Below are positions 7,375 to 16,559 of a stretch of 64,000 nucleotides of DNA, piece by piece (position 1 is the stretch's first letter; each line of letters starts with the position of its first letter). Where the stretch lies: positions 434,001-498,000 of the forward strand of contig NZ_JAJQJH010000002.1 in assembly GCF_029544075.1 (NCBI RefSeq), read 5' to 3'. The notes below the pieces were generated by a model. The model did not search any database, was not told where the DNA came from, and was given only the letters and a program-made list of their open reading frames with translations. The position numbers and the translations under genes were made by a program. The DNA comes from Chromohalobacter canadensis (GTDB lineage: Bacteria; Pseudomonadota; Gammaproteobacteria; Pseudomonadales; Halomonadaceae).

Positions 7375-9240
7375 ATGTCAGCCTATCGCCTTTCTCACAC
7401 GCTGCCTTTGCTGAGTCTTGGTCGCGGCGCTGCTGGGCTGGAGTCGGTGGTCCGCCTGCTGATCTTCGTCAATTTGCTGGCGATGACGATAGACGTATTC
7501 GCTGGCGTAGTCTCGCGCTATGTATTCAATGACGCCTTTTCGTGGACCGCTGAGTTCGCGGTTTGGTCGTTCACCTGGTTGATCTTCCTCGGGGCGGCGT
7601 TAGGGATCCGACAGCAGCGCCACGTCGCTGCTGATTTTTTGACCAAGAATTTATCTGGTTGGTCGTCAGGCCTGCTGGGCTTCATCCAGAGCCTGATCTT
7701 GGCTCTGACGGTAATGATGATGATGTTCAGTGGCTACCAGCTTGCCGAGATGGTCGGCGGAGTCAGTGCCAGCTTGGAGTGGCCTAAGGTATATAAGTAC
7801 GCGGTCATTCCGGTATTTGGCCTGATTGGCTTGGTATTCCTGCTTGCTCGAGATGCTGACAACACGCGTACCTTGGTCCGCAATTTCTTGGCACTTGGTA
7901 TTGCTGGCCTGCTTTATCTTGGTCTCGATCATGGCTTGCTTGCTCCGTTACAGGGTGTTTCGCCTAGTCTGATCATGCTGGTCGCATTCTTCGTGGCTCT
8001 GGTAGTTGGTGTGCCGGTCTCTTTTTCTTTGATGTTCGGGGTCTTCCTGGCTAACTCGGCGTCGTTCATCCTTCCAGCGCCAGCGATCGTTCAGAATATG
8101 GTCACCGGTTCGACCAAGTTTATTCTATTGGCAATCCCGTTTTTCCTCTCGACCGGCTATCTACTCAATCTAGGAGGCCTGTCCACACGCTTGATCGACT
8201 TTGCCTCTAGCCTGGTTGGCCACTTACGTGGTGGCTTGGCCCATGTCAACGTACTCAATAGCCTGATGGTGGGCGGCATTTCCGGGTCGTCGAGCGCCGA
8301 CGCTGCTAGTAGCACCAAGATCTTGGTCCCCGAGATGGTTCAGCGTGGCTATTCACCGGCATTCTCCTGTGCGGTCACGGCTTCATCGGCGATTCTGCCC
8401 AATGTCGTGCCGCCAGCGATTGCCATGCTGGTTTACGCTTCAGTGGCTAATGTCTCCATCGCTCGGCTGTTTATGGCCGGTATCCTGCCAGCGATCCTCT
8501 GTGCGGGCGTCCTGATGGGGGTCTCCTACTTGATCTCGGTGCGTCGTCAGTACCAAACGGCCACTGCTCGAGCCCCTTGGAACGACGTTTGGCGTAGCTT
8601 CCTGCGTGCCTTGCCGGTGTTGGTCATTACCGTTGGTGTGCTGGGGGGAATTCGGTTTGGCATTATCACCGCTACCGAGGCGGGAGTCATAGCGTTGCTC
8701 TGGACGTTCGTACTCGGCAAATTTGTATTCCGTGAATATGGCTGGAAGAAATTCTACCGTGCCTTCGCCGAGTGCGGGACCGATGCCGCCTTGGTGGGTT
8801 TTTTGATCGCTGCCTCGGTGCCCTTCGCCTGGGTCCTGATCGCCGAGCAAGTACCCCAAGAGATTGTCGCTTGGGCGAGTACCATCGTTGATGGCCAACT
8901 TGGGCTGTTCATCATCCTGCTGGTGGTCTTGGCCGCTGCGGGGATGTTTCTCGATCTGACCCCGGCGATGCTGATTATTGCGCCACTGTTCTTGCCAATG
9001 ATGACTAACGCTGGGGTCGACCCTGTTCAGCTCGGTATCATTATGATCATTGTCCTGCAGCTCGGCGGCGTCTCCCCGCCAGTAGGTCTGTTGGTGTTTA
9101 TCTCATCCCAAATTGCCAAGGTTTCACCTTCGGCAGTGTTCAGGGCGGTGGTGCCATTTATTGCTGGGGCTATGGTGGTAGTGGTTCTGCTATGTTTATT
9201 CCCGTTCCTGACGGTAGGCTTGTGGGAGCTTTTGGGATGA
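7375..9240 (+). CDS. dctQM: fused TRAP transporter small and large permease (DctQM)
   Basis: This 621-aa membrane protein carries both TRAP integral subunits. Residues ~20-180 form the four-helix DctQ part (with the AEFAVWSFTWLIFLGAALGIRQ-type region), and ~200-620 the DctM part with about 12 helices, including the GGISGSSSADAASS motif and the VVPPAIAML loop. The ATG at 7375 has a GGAG site; the open frame upstream overlaps dctP and reads poorly. It uses an ion gradient to import the ligand bound by DctP. The fusion is a known TRAP variant. Confidence 0.93.
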   Translation: MSAYRLSHTLPLLSLGRGAAGLESVVRLLIFVNLLAMTIDVFAGVVSRYVFNDAFSWTAEFAVWSFTWLIFLGAALGIRQQRHVAADFLTKNLSGWSSGLLGFIQSLILALTVMMMMFSGYQLAEMVGGVSASLEWPKVYKYAVIPVFGLIGLVFLLARDADNTRTLVRNFLALGIAGLLYLGLDHGLLAPLQGVSPSLIMLVAFFVALVVGVPVSFSLMFGVFLANSASFILPAPAIVQNMVTGSTKFILLAIPFFLSTGYLLNLGGLSTRLIDFASSLVGHLRGGLAHVNVLNSLMVGGISGSSSADAASSTKILVPEMVQRGYSPAFSCAVTASSAILPNVVPPAIAMLVYASVANVSIARLFMAGILPAILCAGVLMGVSYLISVRRQYQTATARAPWNDVWRSFLRALPVLVITVGVLGGIRFGIITATEAGVIALLWTFVLGKFVFREYGWKKFYRAFAECGTDAALVGFLIAASVPFAWVLIAEQVPQEIVAWASTIVDGQLGLFIILLVVLAAAGMFLDLTPAMLIIAPLFLPMMTNAGVDPVQLGIIMIIVLQLGGVSPPVGLLVFISSQIAKVSPSAVFRAVVPFIAGAMVVVVLLCLFPFLTVGLWELLG

Positions 9241-9306
9241 CCATACAACTTATCTAAAGTATGTGGTTTGCGTACTGTGTGACAAGATAGATACGTGACC
9301 TGCTGT

Positions 9307-9334
9307 CAGCCGACGTGTCGTTTCACGCCGGCTG
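9307..9334. repeat. second copy of the arfB-type terminator hairpin
   Basis: The stem CAGCCGACGTG / CACGCCGGCTG (one A-C mismatch, loop TCGTTT) overlaps the stop of the minus-strand chaC gene. It differs from the 4404-4429 copy and its edges at only four of about 30 positions. The two copies bracket the GntR-SDR-TRAP cassette. Confidence 0.65.
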
Positions 9335-9907
9335 AGTGGGAAGCGCGAGTAGTTCACGTTCCAGGGCGAAGATGTGCGGGTCGTCGTGGCCCATGTCACG
9401 CAGCGCTTGGGCCAGGTTGAGCAGGTAATCGCGATTGGGGCCGCTGGGCCCGTGGGATTCGGCGATCTGCCGGGCGATCGCGGTGTCAGGTGCAGGGCCG
9501 AGGAAGGCGGCATTGTCCTCGCCGGCGAGATAGACCAGGCCCTCGCGGTTTTCCTCTTCCTCGACGTCATCGAAGTGCAGCGGCGTGACCACGCGCAGAT
9601 AGCCATTTTTCTCGCGCACATCCAGCGGGCCGAGCACGTCTTGGGTGATGCGGTAGGCCATACCATGGCAGACCGCGCCAGGGCGTTCGGTCAGCGTGGC
9701 GACACGTCCCGGCGCCTGTGGCGTGCCGCGGTGGTCGTGCGAGCCCTGCCAGAAACGTCTTTCCCAGCCGATGATATGTGCAGGCCGACTTTCCAGAAAC
9801 GAGAAATCCGCCTTCCAGATCAGCGAGCCATAGCCAAAAAGCCAGATCGCCTCATGGTCGTTGAAATGCGTCATTTGCTGGTTGATCGCGGTCGTATCGA
9901 GCGTCAT
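9323..9907 (-). CDS. ChaC-like gamma-glutamylcyclotransferase
   Basis: This 194-aa protein of the GGCT fold probably degrades glutathione to 5-oxoproline and Cys-Gly. The nucleotide-free binding loop GYGSLIW lies at residues 25-31. It is followed by the ChaC-specific RRFWQGSHDHRGTPQAPGRVATL block and the FALERELL end. The ATG at 9907 has an AAGAGAG site; a longer open frame upstream runs into the divergent exporter and is not credible. A start at 9874 is also possible. The gene converges on the TRAP operon. Confidence 0.88.
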   Translation of the reverse strand: MTLDTTAINQQMTHFNDHEAIWLFGYGSLIWKADFSFLESRPAHIIGWERRFWQGSHDHRGTPQAPGRVATLTERPGAVCHGMAYRITQDVLGPLDVREKNGYLRVVTPLHFDDVEEEENREGLVYLAGEDNAAFLGPAPDTAIARQIAESHGPSGPNRDYLLNLAQALRDMGHDDPHIFALERELLALPTQPA

Positions 9908-10118
9908 GACTCTCTTGCGTACGTCGAGTGAATAAACGGGAATCTCCCCCCCGATTATGCACGTTTTGGCGTCGATATGCGGCATACCTCTTTTTGCACC
10001 ATCGCGGTGCGCATTCGATTCGGCTATGCTCAAGGGCCGATTCTTCGGGCCGTTTCCATTACACGTAGCGGGGCGCATTGTGATAGGCGCCGCGTGGTCT
10101 TTCTTCATGGAGGTGGGT

Positions 10119-10994
10119 ATGTCGCCGTCCCTGCTGGGAATCTTGATCATGTGCGCCGGGGTGTTGTGCCTCGCGTTGGGCGATGCGATTTCCAAGTGGC
10201 TAGGCGCCACCTACGATCCGATTCAGATCATCTTCTTCCGCACCCTGATCTCGCTGCCGTTGATCGCGCTGCTGGCACGTTTCAACGGCGGCTGGCAAAA
10301 GCTCAAGACCCGGCGCCCGGGCGTGCATCTCATGCGCGGGTTGATCTTCACTGGCACGATGTTTTGCTTTGTCACCGGCCTGACTCTACTGCCATTGGCG
10401 GAAACTACCGCCATCGCCTTCGCCGCGCCGTTGTTCGTGACGCTGCTGTCTGGCCCGCTGCTCAAGGAACGCGTCGAACGCCTGCCGTTCATCGCCTCGC
10501 TGGTCGGCTTCGCCGGTGTTCTGGTCGTGGTGCGCCCCGGCGCGGCGGGCTTCCAGTGGGGTGCGCTGATCGTCGTCGGCGCCGCGGTGTGCTACGCGCT
10601 GATGATGATCACTGCGCGGCGCTATGGCGGTAAGGAAAGCCTTTGGGCGATGGTCTTCTACGCCACGCTGGTGCCCTTGATCGTTAGCGCTATGTTGCTG
10701 CCCAATGTTTGGCGGATGCCCGAGGGGGCGGCGTGGCTGGGCTTCATCGGGTCCGGCATCTTCGGCGTGGGCGCGGTGTCGTGCATCACGCTGGCGTTTC
10801 GTTACGCCCCGGCGGCGTTGGCGGCGCCGTTCGATTACACGGCTATGGTTTGGGCCGTGCTGCTGGGCTGGTGGTTGTGGGATGAAGTGCCGGATATCTG
10901 GGTCTTCATCGGCGCGTTGGTGATCATCGGCAGCGGCGTCGCCATCGCCTTGTATGAACGGCAGGTGGCAATCAAGGCCCGCCCGACGACCTGA
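10119..10994 (+). CDS. DMT-superfamily (EamA) exporter
   Basis: This 291-aa inner-membrane protein has ten predicted helices arranged as two EamA repeats (residues ~5-135 and ~145-285). The second repeat ends in LGWWLWDEVPDIWVFIGALVIIGSGV. The ATG at 10119 is preceded by a strong GGAGG 5 nt away. It would export a small metabolite or amino acid, and the substrate is not readable. It is divergent from chaC with about 210 bp between them. Confidence 0.85.
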   Translation: MSPSLLGILIMCAGVLCLALGDAISKWLGATYDPIQIIFFRTLISLPLIALLARFNGGWQKLKTRRPGVHLMRGLIFTGTMFCFVTGLTLLPLAETTAIAFAAPLFVTLLSGPLLKERVERLPFIASLVGFAGVLVVVRPGAAGFQWGALIVVGAAVCYALMMITARRYGGKESLWAMVFYATLVPLIVSAMLLPNVWRMPEGAAWLGFIGSGIFGVGAVSCITLAFRYAPAALAAPFDYTAMVWAVLLGWWLWDEVPDIWVFIGALVIIGSGVAIALYERQVAIKARPTT

Positions 10995-11107
10995 TACTGG
11001 CGGCCCATGCCGGTGAATCCTCGCGTACTTGACGTACATCAAGGTTTGCGATGCGTGCCCTGCCACAGTGGTGGAATGGTTTTCGACCACTCAAGAGGCA
11101 GGAACTC

Positions 11108-12397
11108 ATGTTGATGACGCTAATGCGCCGTTTCTCGGTGCGCGTTCGCATGGTGGGCGCTATCGTCGTCGTTCTGGTGTTGCTGGGCATGCTGGGAGGA
11201 ACCGGGGCATGGGGCATATACCGCTTGTACGACGCCAGTCTGGGACTGTTGGATCAGGGGGTCGTGCAGGAGACCCAGTCCGGTATCATGGCCACGCGGC
11301 TGGCCGAGGTGGCGCAAGGTTCGCTGTTGTTGTTCGTAGTCGCGGGGCTGGTGACGATCCTGGTCGTGGCGCCGCTGACCTGGCTCAACATGCGGGCGAT
11401 CTGTGCGCCGGTGCGCGAGGCCAAGGACTATGCGACCGCCATCGCCGGGGGAGATCTCACTCAGCCGATCACCTGCCAGGGGCGTGATGAAATCAGCGAG
11501 CTGCAGGAGGCCCTGGGCACCATGCAGACGGGCCTGGGCGGCATGGTCGCCCAGGTGCGCGACGCCAGCGATAGCGTCGCCATCGCCAGCGAGGAAATCG
11601 CCCTGGGCAATCAGGACCTCGCCACGCGCACCGAACAATCGGTGGGCAACTTGCAGCAGAGCGTCGCCTCAATCGCCCAGTTGACCGAGAGCATCCAGCA
11701 GACCGCGCAGGCCGCGCAGCGAGCCGACGAGCTGGCCACGCATACCGCCGAGGCAGCCGTGCGCGGTGGCGAAGCGGTGAAGGACGTGGTCGCGCGCATG
11801 CATGCCATCGCCGAGGCGGAACGGCGTATCGGCGACATCGTCGGGCTGATCGACGACATCGCCTTTCAGACCAACCTGCTGGCCCTGAACGCCTCGGTCG
11901 AGGCCGCCCGCGCGGGAGGCCAGGGCCGCGGTTTCGCCGTGGTCGCCAGTGAAGTGCGCAATCTCGCGGGACGTTCCGCCACGGCGGCCAACGAGATCAA
12001 GACGCTGATTCGCGACAGCGGCGAAACGGTGGCCGCCGGCGTGAGCCAGGCCGAAGCCACGGGAACGACCATCGAGGAGATCGTTGCCGGGGTGCAGCGG
12101 GTCAGTGGCGCGATCAGCGAGATCAGCAGCACCGCCAGCGAACAGTCCAGTGGTATCGAGCAGGTCAACCATGCGGTGGAGCGCATCGACCGCATGATCC
12201 AGCAGAACGCGGCCCTGGTCGAGCAGTCCGCGGCCGCGGCGGCCTCGCTGCACGATCAGTCATCCCGACTGGCCAGCGTGGTACACCGGTTCCGCCTCAT
12301 GGAGACGTCGCAGGAGACACCCGCGTCGCGTGACGCAGCACCCCGCCGGGCCTTGCCAGCGCACCACCAGGTCGAGGCGCACGCCGCTTGGGCATAG
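11108..12397 (+). CDS. methyl-accepting chemotaxis protein with a very small periplasmic loop
   Basis: This 429-aa chemoreceptor has TM1 at ~15-37 and TM2 at ~72-95, with only about 35 residues between them, so a normal ligand-binding domain is missing. A HAMP segment (~95-150) and a long signalling coiled coil follow, with the conserved hairpin tip [20 protein letters not shown]. There is no C-terminal CheB/R-tethering pentapeptide. It may sense membrane or cytoplasmic state, or a ligand at the short loop. The start at 11108 has an AGGA site. Confidence 0.9.
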   Translation: MLMTLMRRFSVRVRMVGAIVVVLVLLGMLGGTGAWGIYRLYDASLGLLDQGVVQETQSGIMATRLAEVAQGSLLLFVVAGLVTILVVAPLTWLNMRAICAPVREAKDYATAIAGGDLTQPITCQGRDEISELQEALGTMQTGLGGMVAQVRDASDSVAIASEEIALGNQDLATRTEQSVGNLQQSVASIAQLTESIQQTAQAAQRADELATHTAEAAVRGGEAVKDVVARMHAIAEAERRIGDIVGLIDDIAFQTNLLALNASVEAARAGGQGRGFAVVASEVRNLAGRSATAANEIKTLIRDSGETVAAGVSQAEATGTTIEEIVAGVQRVSGAISEISSTASEQSSGIEQVNHAVERIDRMIQQNAALVEQSAAAAASLHDQSSRLASVVHRFRLMETSQETPASRDAAPRRALPAHHQVEAHAAWA

Positions 12398-12469
12398 CCG
12401 GCCCGTGCCGAGTATTTCGGCGCGTATCTTGCACCGTTATCGAGATCGATCCGGAACGGAGGCACGACC

Positions 12470-13489
12470 ATGCAGACGTTTTTTCATGCCGAGCAGCGCC
12501 GCCACCACCCCCGGCTCTACTTTTCGCGCGGCAAGCTGCGCGAGCCTCAGGAGGTTCCCACGCGCCTCGATGGCTTGCTGGGTGCCGCTCGGCGCCTGGG
12601 ATTCGAAGTGCGTACACCGCCGGATAGTGGCCTGGCGGCGATTCGCGCCGTGCACCATCTGCCGTACTTGCGCTTTCTGGAAAGCGCCCACCGTCGCTGG
12701 ACGGCGCTGGGAGACGATTGGGGCGACGAGGTCATGTCCAATGTCTTCGTGCGCTCGCCCAATGCCTTGCGCGGTGTGTTGGCCGAGGCGGGGCGTTACC
12801 TGGCGGATGGCAGTGCGCCGATAGGGGAGGCGACCTGGGATTCCGCGTACTGGGCGGCGCAAAGCGCGATTGCCGGCGCCGATGCGCTCAATCATGGGGC
12901 ACGCCAGGCTTATGCGCTGACGCGGCCGCCAGGGCACCACGCCCGCGCCGATGCCGCTGGCGGCTTCTGCTTTCTCAACAACACCGCCATCGCTGCACAG
13001 CATCTGACCGCACGTTACCCGCGCGTCGTGGTGCTGGATACCGACATGCACCACGGCCAAGGGGTGCAGGAAATCTTCTATGACCGCGACGACGTGATGT
13101 ATATCTCGATCCACGGCGACACCACTAACTTCTATCCGGCGGTGACCGGCTTCGAGGATGAGCGTGGTCATGGCGCGGGAGAGGGCTACAACCTCAATCT
13201 GCCGATGCCGCACGGATCACCAGAAGCGGTGTTCTTCGAGCGTCTGGATGAAGCCTGCCAGGCGCTTCGGTTGTTCGAGCCGGACGCGCTGGTGCTGGCG
13301 CTGGGTTTCGACATCCATGAGCAGGACCCGCAGGCCAAGGTGGCGGTTTCCACGCTGGGGTTTGGCAAGCTCGGGCGCGTGGTGGCCGAGCTTGACCTGC
13401 CGACGCTCGTGGTGCAGGAAGGCGGCTATTATCTCGAGGGGCTGGAAGCCAACGCGGTGAGCTTCTTCGAGGGCCTGACCCAAGGCTGA
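12470..13489 (+). CDS. histone-deacetylase-family protein, acetylpolyamine amidohydrolase-like
   Basis: This 339-aa Zn-dependent deacetylase has all the family landmarks: RPPGHHAR with the paired catalytic His near residue 155, GGFCFLNNTAIAAQ, the metal ligands in LDTDMHHGQG (Asp-x-His), the second Asp in ALGFDIHEQDP, and the Gly-rich VVQEGGYY loop. Bacterial members of this group typically deacetylate acetylpolyamines or similar small amides, which is the likely role. The gene appears monocistronic, and its reading frame fits the usual length. Confidence 0.9.
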   Translation: MQTFFHAEQRRHHPRLYFSRGKLREPQEVPTRLDGLLGAARRLGFEVRTPPDSGLAAIRAVHHLPYLRFLESAHRRWTALGDDWGDEVMSNVFVRSPNALRGVLAEAGRYLADGSAPIGEATWDSAYWAAQSAIAGADALNHGARQAYALTRPPGHHARADAAGGFCFLNNTAIAAQHLTARYPRVVVLDTDMHHGQGVQEIFYDRDDVMYISIHGDTTNFYPAVTGFEDERGHGAGEGYNLNLPMPHGSPEAVFFERLDEACQALRLFEPDALVLALGFDIHEQDPQAKVAVSTLGFGKLGRVVAELDLPTLVVQEGGYYLEGLEANAVSFFEGLTQG

Positions 13490-13678
13490 TAGAGGGTCGA
13501 GTTTATCGGCAAGCATTGAATAAGAAAGTTTTTATAAAAAAGAGGTGTTCACGCTCAAGTATGCCTATGGGATGTCGATATTGGGTACAGCCGTCCACCA
13601 TGGCGTCAACATTCCTTAACATCCCTCTGATTAACTCGTCGTACTCCTCCCCAATGAGACGCCGAGCCGGGTACGACG

Positions 13679-13822
13679 ATGCGCATCAAGGCCAGTTTCA
13701 AGATCGCTATCTTGTTGTTGTTCATCACCTATCGGGTGGTGTGTCTGGTGCGTGCCTGCCGTATGAAAGGGCGACGCCTCACCGGGCGGCGCGCCGCTAA
13801 ACGACAATCGCCCGTGGCCTAG
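13679..13822 (+). CDS. possible 47-aa membrane peptide
   Basis: A short frame starts MRIKASFKIA, has one hydrophobic segment (~residues 8-25) and ends in a basic tail rich in Arg and Lys. Codon use looks natural, but no clear ribosome site precedes the ATG. The surrounding 13490-13838 gap holds no better candidate. A 94-aa frame at 13516-13800 overlaps it in another phase and looks random. I do not recognise it. Confidence 0.35.
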   Translation: MRIKASFKIAILLLFITYRVVCLVRACRMKGRRLTGRRAAKRQSPVA

Positions 13823-13838
13823 GCCTTGGAGAGCGGCG

Positions 13839-14525
13839 TCATGCGGGCAAGTGCGTGGCGATGCGTTCGGCCTGCCGATACCGGGATGCCTGCATGTCCG
13901 CCATGCCGTCGAGCACATGCGCATGTACGGACGCCGGTGCGGTATCTGGCCGCCCGGCGTCGAAGGGCGGCTCGGGTGCATATTCCAGCGTCAGTTGCGC
14001 CGCCTGGGCGGTCTCGTCACCCAGCAGCTCGGCGATGACCGTCAGCGCCAGATCGATGCCGGCCGTGACGCCTCCGCCCGTGATGAGGTTGCCGTCCCGC
14101 ACGACGCGCCCCGCATCGGGGATGGCGCCGAAGAGTGGCAGCATGTCTCGCCAGGCCCAGTGACAGGCCGCACGTCTCCCCCGCAGAAGGCCGGCCGCGC
14201 CCAGGATCAATGAGCCGGTGCAGACCGATGTCAGGTACCGCGAGGTACTGGCGAGCCGCTGAATGGCGTGAAGGAATCGTGCATCCTCTGCGGCGTCGAG
14301 GCACCCCAGCCCGCCCGGTACGCACAGCACGTCGCATGCCTCGATAACGTCCAGGTCGGCCAGGTTGGTGAAGGTCAGCCCCTGGGCCTCTACCGGCAGG
14401 CCGCCGACGGAGGCGACCACGACCTCGGTTTGGGGCACACGCGAGAAGAATTGATGAGGTCCGGTGAAATCCAACTGCGTGACGCCGGGATAGATCGGTA
14501 TCACGATATGTATTGTCGACGCCAT
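13839..14525 (-). CDS. DJ-1/PfpI-family protein, isonitrile hydratase-like
   Basis: The 228-aa protein closely follows the isonitrile hydratase (InhA) pattern: HIVIPIYPGVTQLDFTGP at the N-terminus, VPGGLG, the nucleophile elbow SVCTGSLILGAAGLL with the catalytic Cys, CHWAWRDML, and the end block QLTLEYAPEPPFDAG. InhA hydrates isonitriles to N-formamides. Other DJ-1 members are chaperones or proteases, so the activity is a family-based inference. The start at 14525 gives the usual family length, and longer in-frame starts lack ribosome sites. Confidence 0.82.
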   Translation of the reverse strand: MASTIHIVIPIYPGVTQLDFTGPHQFFSRVPQTEVVVASVGGLPVEAQGLTFTNLADLDVIEACDVLCVPGGLGCLDAAEDARFLHAIQRLASTSRYLTSVCTGSLILGAAGLLRGRRAACHWAWRDMLPLFGAIPDAGRVVRDGNLITGGGVTAGIDLALTVIAELLGDETAQAAQLTLEYAPEPPFDAGRPDTAPASVHAHVLDGMADMQASRYRQAERIATHLPA

Positions 14526-14578
14526 GGCGGTATCCGTAGGCAAGGGTTGTCTCATACAGAATAGCGCGCATGAAAAAA

Positions 14579-14609
14579 ATCGCCCGTGGTCCAGGAGGCC
14601 ACGGGCGAT
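14579..14609 (-). terminator. rho-independent terminator of the peroxiredoxin gene
   Basis: A perfect 11-bp stem (ATCGCCCGTGG with its complement, 9-nt loop) lies 53 bp past the peroxiredoxin stop. On the minus strand it is followed by seven T residues. Confidence 0.85.
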
Positions 14610-14661
14610 CAAAGGTCATGGCACCGGACGGCGCCTGACCCAGTAGGTCACGTGTAACGGG

Positions 14662-15294
14662 TTACTTCTGCAGCTTGACCATGCGCAGGTACGGCTTCTT
14701 CTCGTCCCAGCCTTGCGGGAAGAGTTCCTTAGCCTTTTCGTTATCGACCGAGGGCACGATGATGCAGTCGTCGCCTTCGGTCCAGTTGACCGGTGTGGCG
14801 ACCTTCTGGCTGTCGGTCAGCTGAAGGCTATCCAGCACGCGCAGGATCTCTGAGAAGTTGCGACCGGTACTGGCCGGATAGGTCAGTGTCAGGCGCACTT
14901 TCTTGCTGGGGTCGATAATGAAGACGCTACGCACCGTCAGGGTGTCGTTGGCGTTGGGATGAATCATCCCGTATAGCGAGCTGACCTGACGGTCGGCATC
15001 CGCCAACAGTGGGAAATTCAGGCCATGGCCCTGGGTTTCCTTGATGTCGCCTTCCCATGCCTTGTGATCGTCCAGCGGATCTACGGAGAGACCGATGGCC
15101 TTGGCGTTGCGTTTCTCGAATTCCGGCTTCAGGCGCGACACTTCGCCGAGCTCGGTGGTGCAAACCGGGGTGAAATCCTTGGGATGCGAGAACAGGATGA
15201 CCCAGTTGTCGCCGGCCCACTCATGGAAGTTGATCGTTCCGTCGGTGCTGTCTTGGGTGAAATCCGGGGCAATATCGCCGAGTTGTAGTGCCAT
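14662..15294 (-). CDS. 1-Cys peroxiredoxin (Prx6 type)
   Basis: This 210-aa thiol peroxidase has the peroxidatic Cys45 in DFTPVCTTELG and the Prx6-branch signature of a long C-terminal domain (VATPVNWTEGDDCIIVPSV, then LRMVKL). No resolving Cys at the 2-Cys position is seen. It should reduce hydrogen peroxide and organic hydroperoxides in the cytoplasm. An AGGAG-type site precedes the ATG. It is a single-gene unit with its own terminator. The downstream strand carries no partner reductase. Confidence 0.93.
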   Translation of the reverse strand: MALQLGDIAPDFTQDSTDGTINFHEWAGDNWVILFSHPKDFTPVCTTELGEVSRLKPEFEKRNAKAIGLSVDPLDDHKAWEGDIKETQGHGLNFPLLADADRQVSSLYGMIHPNANDTLTVRSVFIIDPSKKVRLTLTYPASTGRNFSEILRVLDSLQLTDSQKVATPVNWTEGDDCIIVPSVDNEKAKELFPQGWDEKKPYLRMVKLQK

Positions 15295-15477
15295 GGCGTC
15301 CTCCTTTCACTGATTGGCGAAGCATTGAGCATCGCATCACAAACTAGGGCATGGGAAACAATGGATTTCGCTAAGCAAATGCATCTTGGGTATTTGCCCA
15401 TACGTGACGCTTCCCGCGCCCCTCTCTCCAACACATGGTGACGCGCCCCGGGGATCACAAGGGGGGCGTCGCGAGAC

Positions 15478-15780
15478 TCAAGCGCGGATATAGGCCCAGC
15501 CCTGCGCCTGCAGTTCGGCGAGCGTGACCACTGCGGCCTCGACTTCCCCGAGGCCGCCGGGGTTGTCCAGCGCCTGGGTCGCGAGGGTATTGCGGCAAAG
15601 CCGCAGCCAGGCATCGGTGGCCGGGTCGGGCGTGTCCAGGGCGGCGGCCACGGCGGCGCCGTTGGCCACGATCAGCATCTCGGTGTCGGGCCGTGCCCGG
15701 GCCAGGTTGAGTGCATTGCGCCGGGCGCGGGCGAGGCCATCGGCGGTGGGAGCATGCAATACGACACGCAAGGCACTCAT
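15478..15780 (-). CDS. DsrE-like small protein at the end of an ABC operon
   Basis: The 100-aa product has the DsrE/DsrF-like Rossmannoid pattern: MSALRVVLHAPTADGLARARRNALNLA, then ILIVANGAAV-type strand and a C-terminal AYIRA. Proteins of this family handle sulfur or act as small subunits of sulfur-relay complexes. Its ATG overlaps the stop of the ABC ATPase gene by 4 bp (ATGA), so it is translationally coupled. Together with a sulfonate/taurine-type transporter this suggests use of an organosulfur compound. That link is inferred. Confidence 0.75.
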   Translation of the reverse strand: MSALRVVLHAPTADGLARARRNALNLARARPDTEMLIVANGAAVAAALDTPDPATDAWLRLCRNTLATQALDNPGGLGEVEAAVVTLAELQAQGWAYIRA

Positions 15781-16559
15781 GAGGTCGTCTCCTCGGGGGT
15801 GGCGGCAACACCGATATGCTGTTCCAGGCGCTGCACGTGGTCGCGAAAGCCGCTCTGCTCGCGGCGCCGGGCGAGCGGCAGGTCGATGGTGACGATATCA
15901 CGCACCGTGGCCGGCGCGTCTTTGTCGGGTTTGGCCAATACCACGACGCGGTCGGCGAGGAGAACGGCCTCTTCGATGTCATGAGTGACGAAGACGATCG
16001 CCGCGTCGCTGCGCTGGCGCAGCTCGGTGAGTTCGCTCTGCAGGCGCTGGCGGGTCAGGGCGTCGAGTGCGGAGAACGGCTCGTCCATGAACAACACCCG
16101 AGGCCGTACCGCCAGTGCGCGGGCGATGCCCACGCGCTGTTGCTGACCGCCGGACAGCGTGCGTGGCCAGCGCTCGGCGAGTTCCTCGAGCCCGACCAAC
16201 GACAGCGGTTCCATGGCACGGGCACGGCGCTCGTCGCGCGATAGTCCCAGCCCTTCCAGACCCAGCTCGACATTGGCGCGCACGCGACGCCAGGGAAATA
16301 AGCGCGGCGCCTGGAAGACCATCGACCAGGCGCGGCTGGCCGACGCCTCGGCGGTGGAGAGATGGACGTCGCCACGCAGCGGGGCTAGCAAGCCGGCGAA
16401 AGCGCGCAGCAGGGTGGACTTGCCGACGCCCGAAGCGCCGACCATGGCCACGAATTCGCGCGGGGCCACCTCGAGATCGATGTCGTCGAGCACGATGTCG
16501 TCGGCAAAGCCCAGACGTACGCCGCGTGCCGTCAGGACGGGTGCGGACGCGTCATTCAT
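15777..16559 (-). CDS. ABC transporter ATP-binding protein, sulfonate/taurine/nitrate type
   Basis: This 260-aa ATPase has Walker A GASGVGKST, the signature LSGGQQQRVGIARAL, Walker B VLFMDEPFSALD and the switch His in VTHD, and fits the SsuB/TauB branch. It overlaps the permease gene by 4 bp (ATGA) at its start and the DsrE-like gene by 4 bp at its end. The start at 16559 was preferred over a GTG 9 bp upstream because of that coupling. Confidence 0.92.
   Translation of the reverse strand: MNDASAPVLTARGVRLGFADDIVLDDIDLEVAPREFVAMVGASGVGKSTLLRAFAGLLAPLRGDVHLSTAEASASRAWSMVFQAPRLFPWRRVRANVELGLEGLGLSRDERRARAMEPLSLVGLEELAERWPRTLSGGQQQRVGIARALAVRPRVLFMDEPFSALDALTRQRLQSELTELRQRSDAAIVFVTHDIEEAVLLADRVVVLAKPDKDAPATVRDIVTIDLPLARRREQSGFRDHVQRLEQHIGVAATPEETTS

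Noticed and set aside
7276-9240. DctQ-DctM fusion as an assembly or frameshift artefact.
   Set aside because: The frame is continuous, both domains are complete, and DctQM fusions are an accepted TRAP variant.
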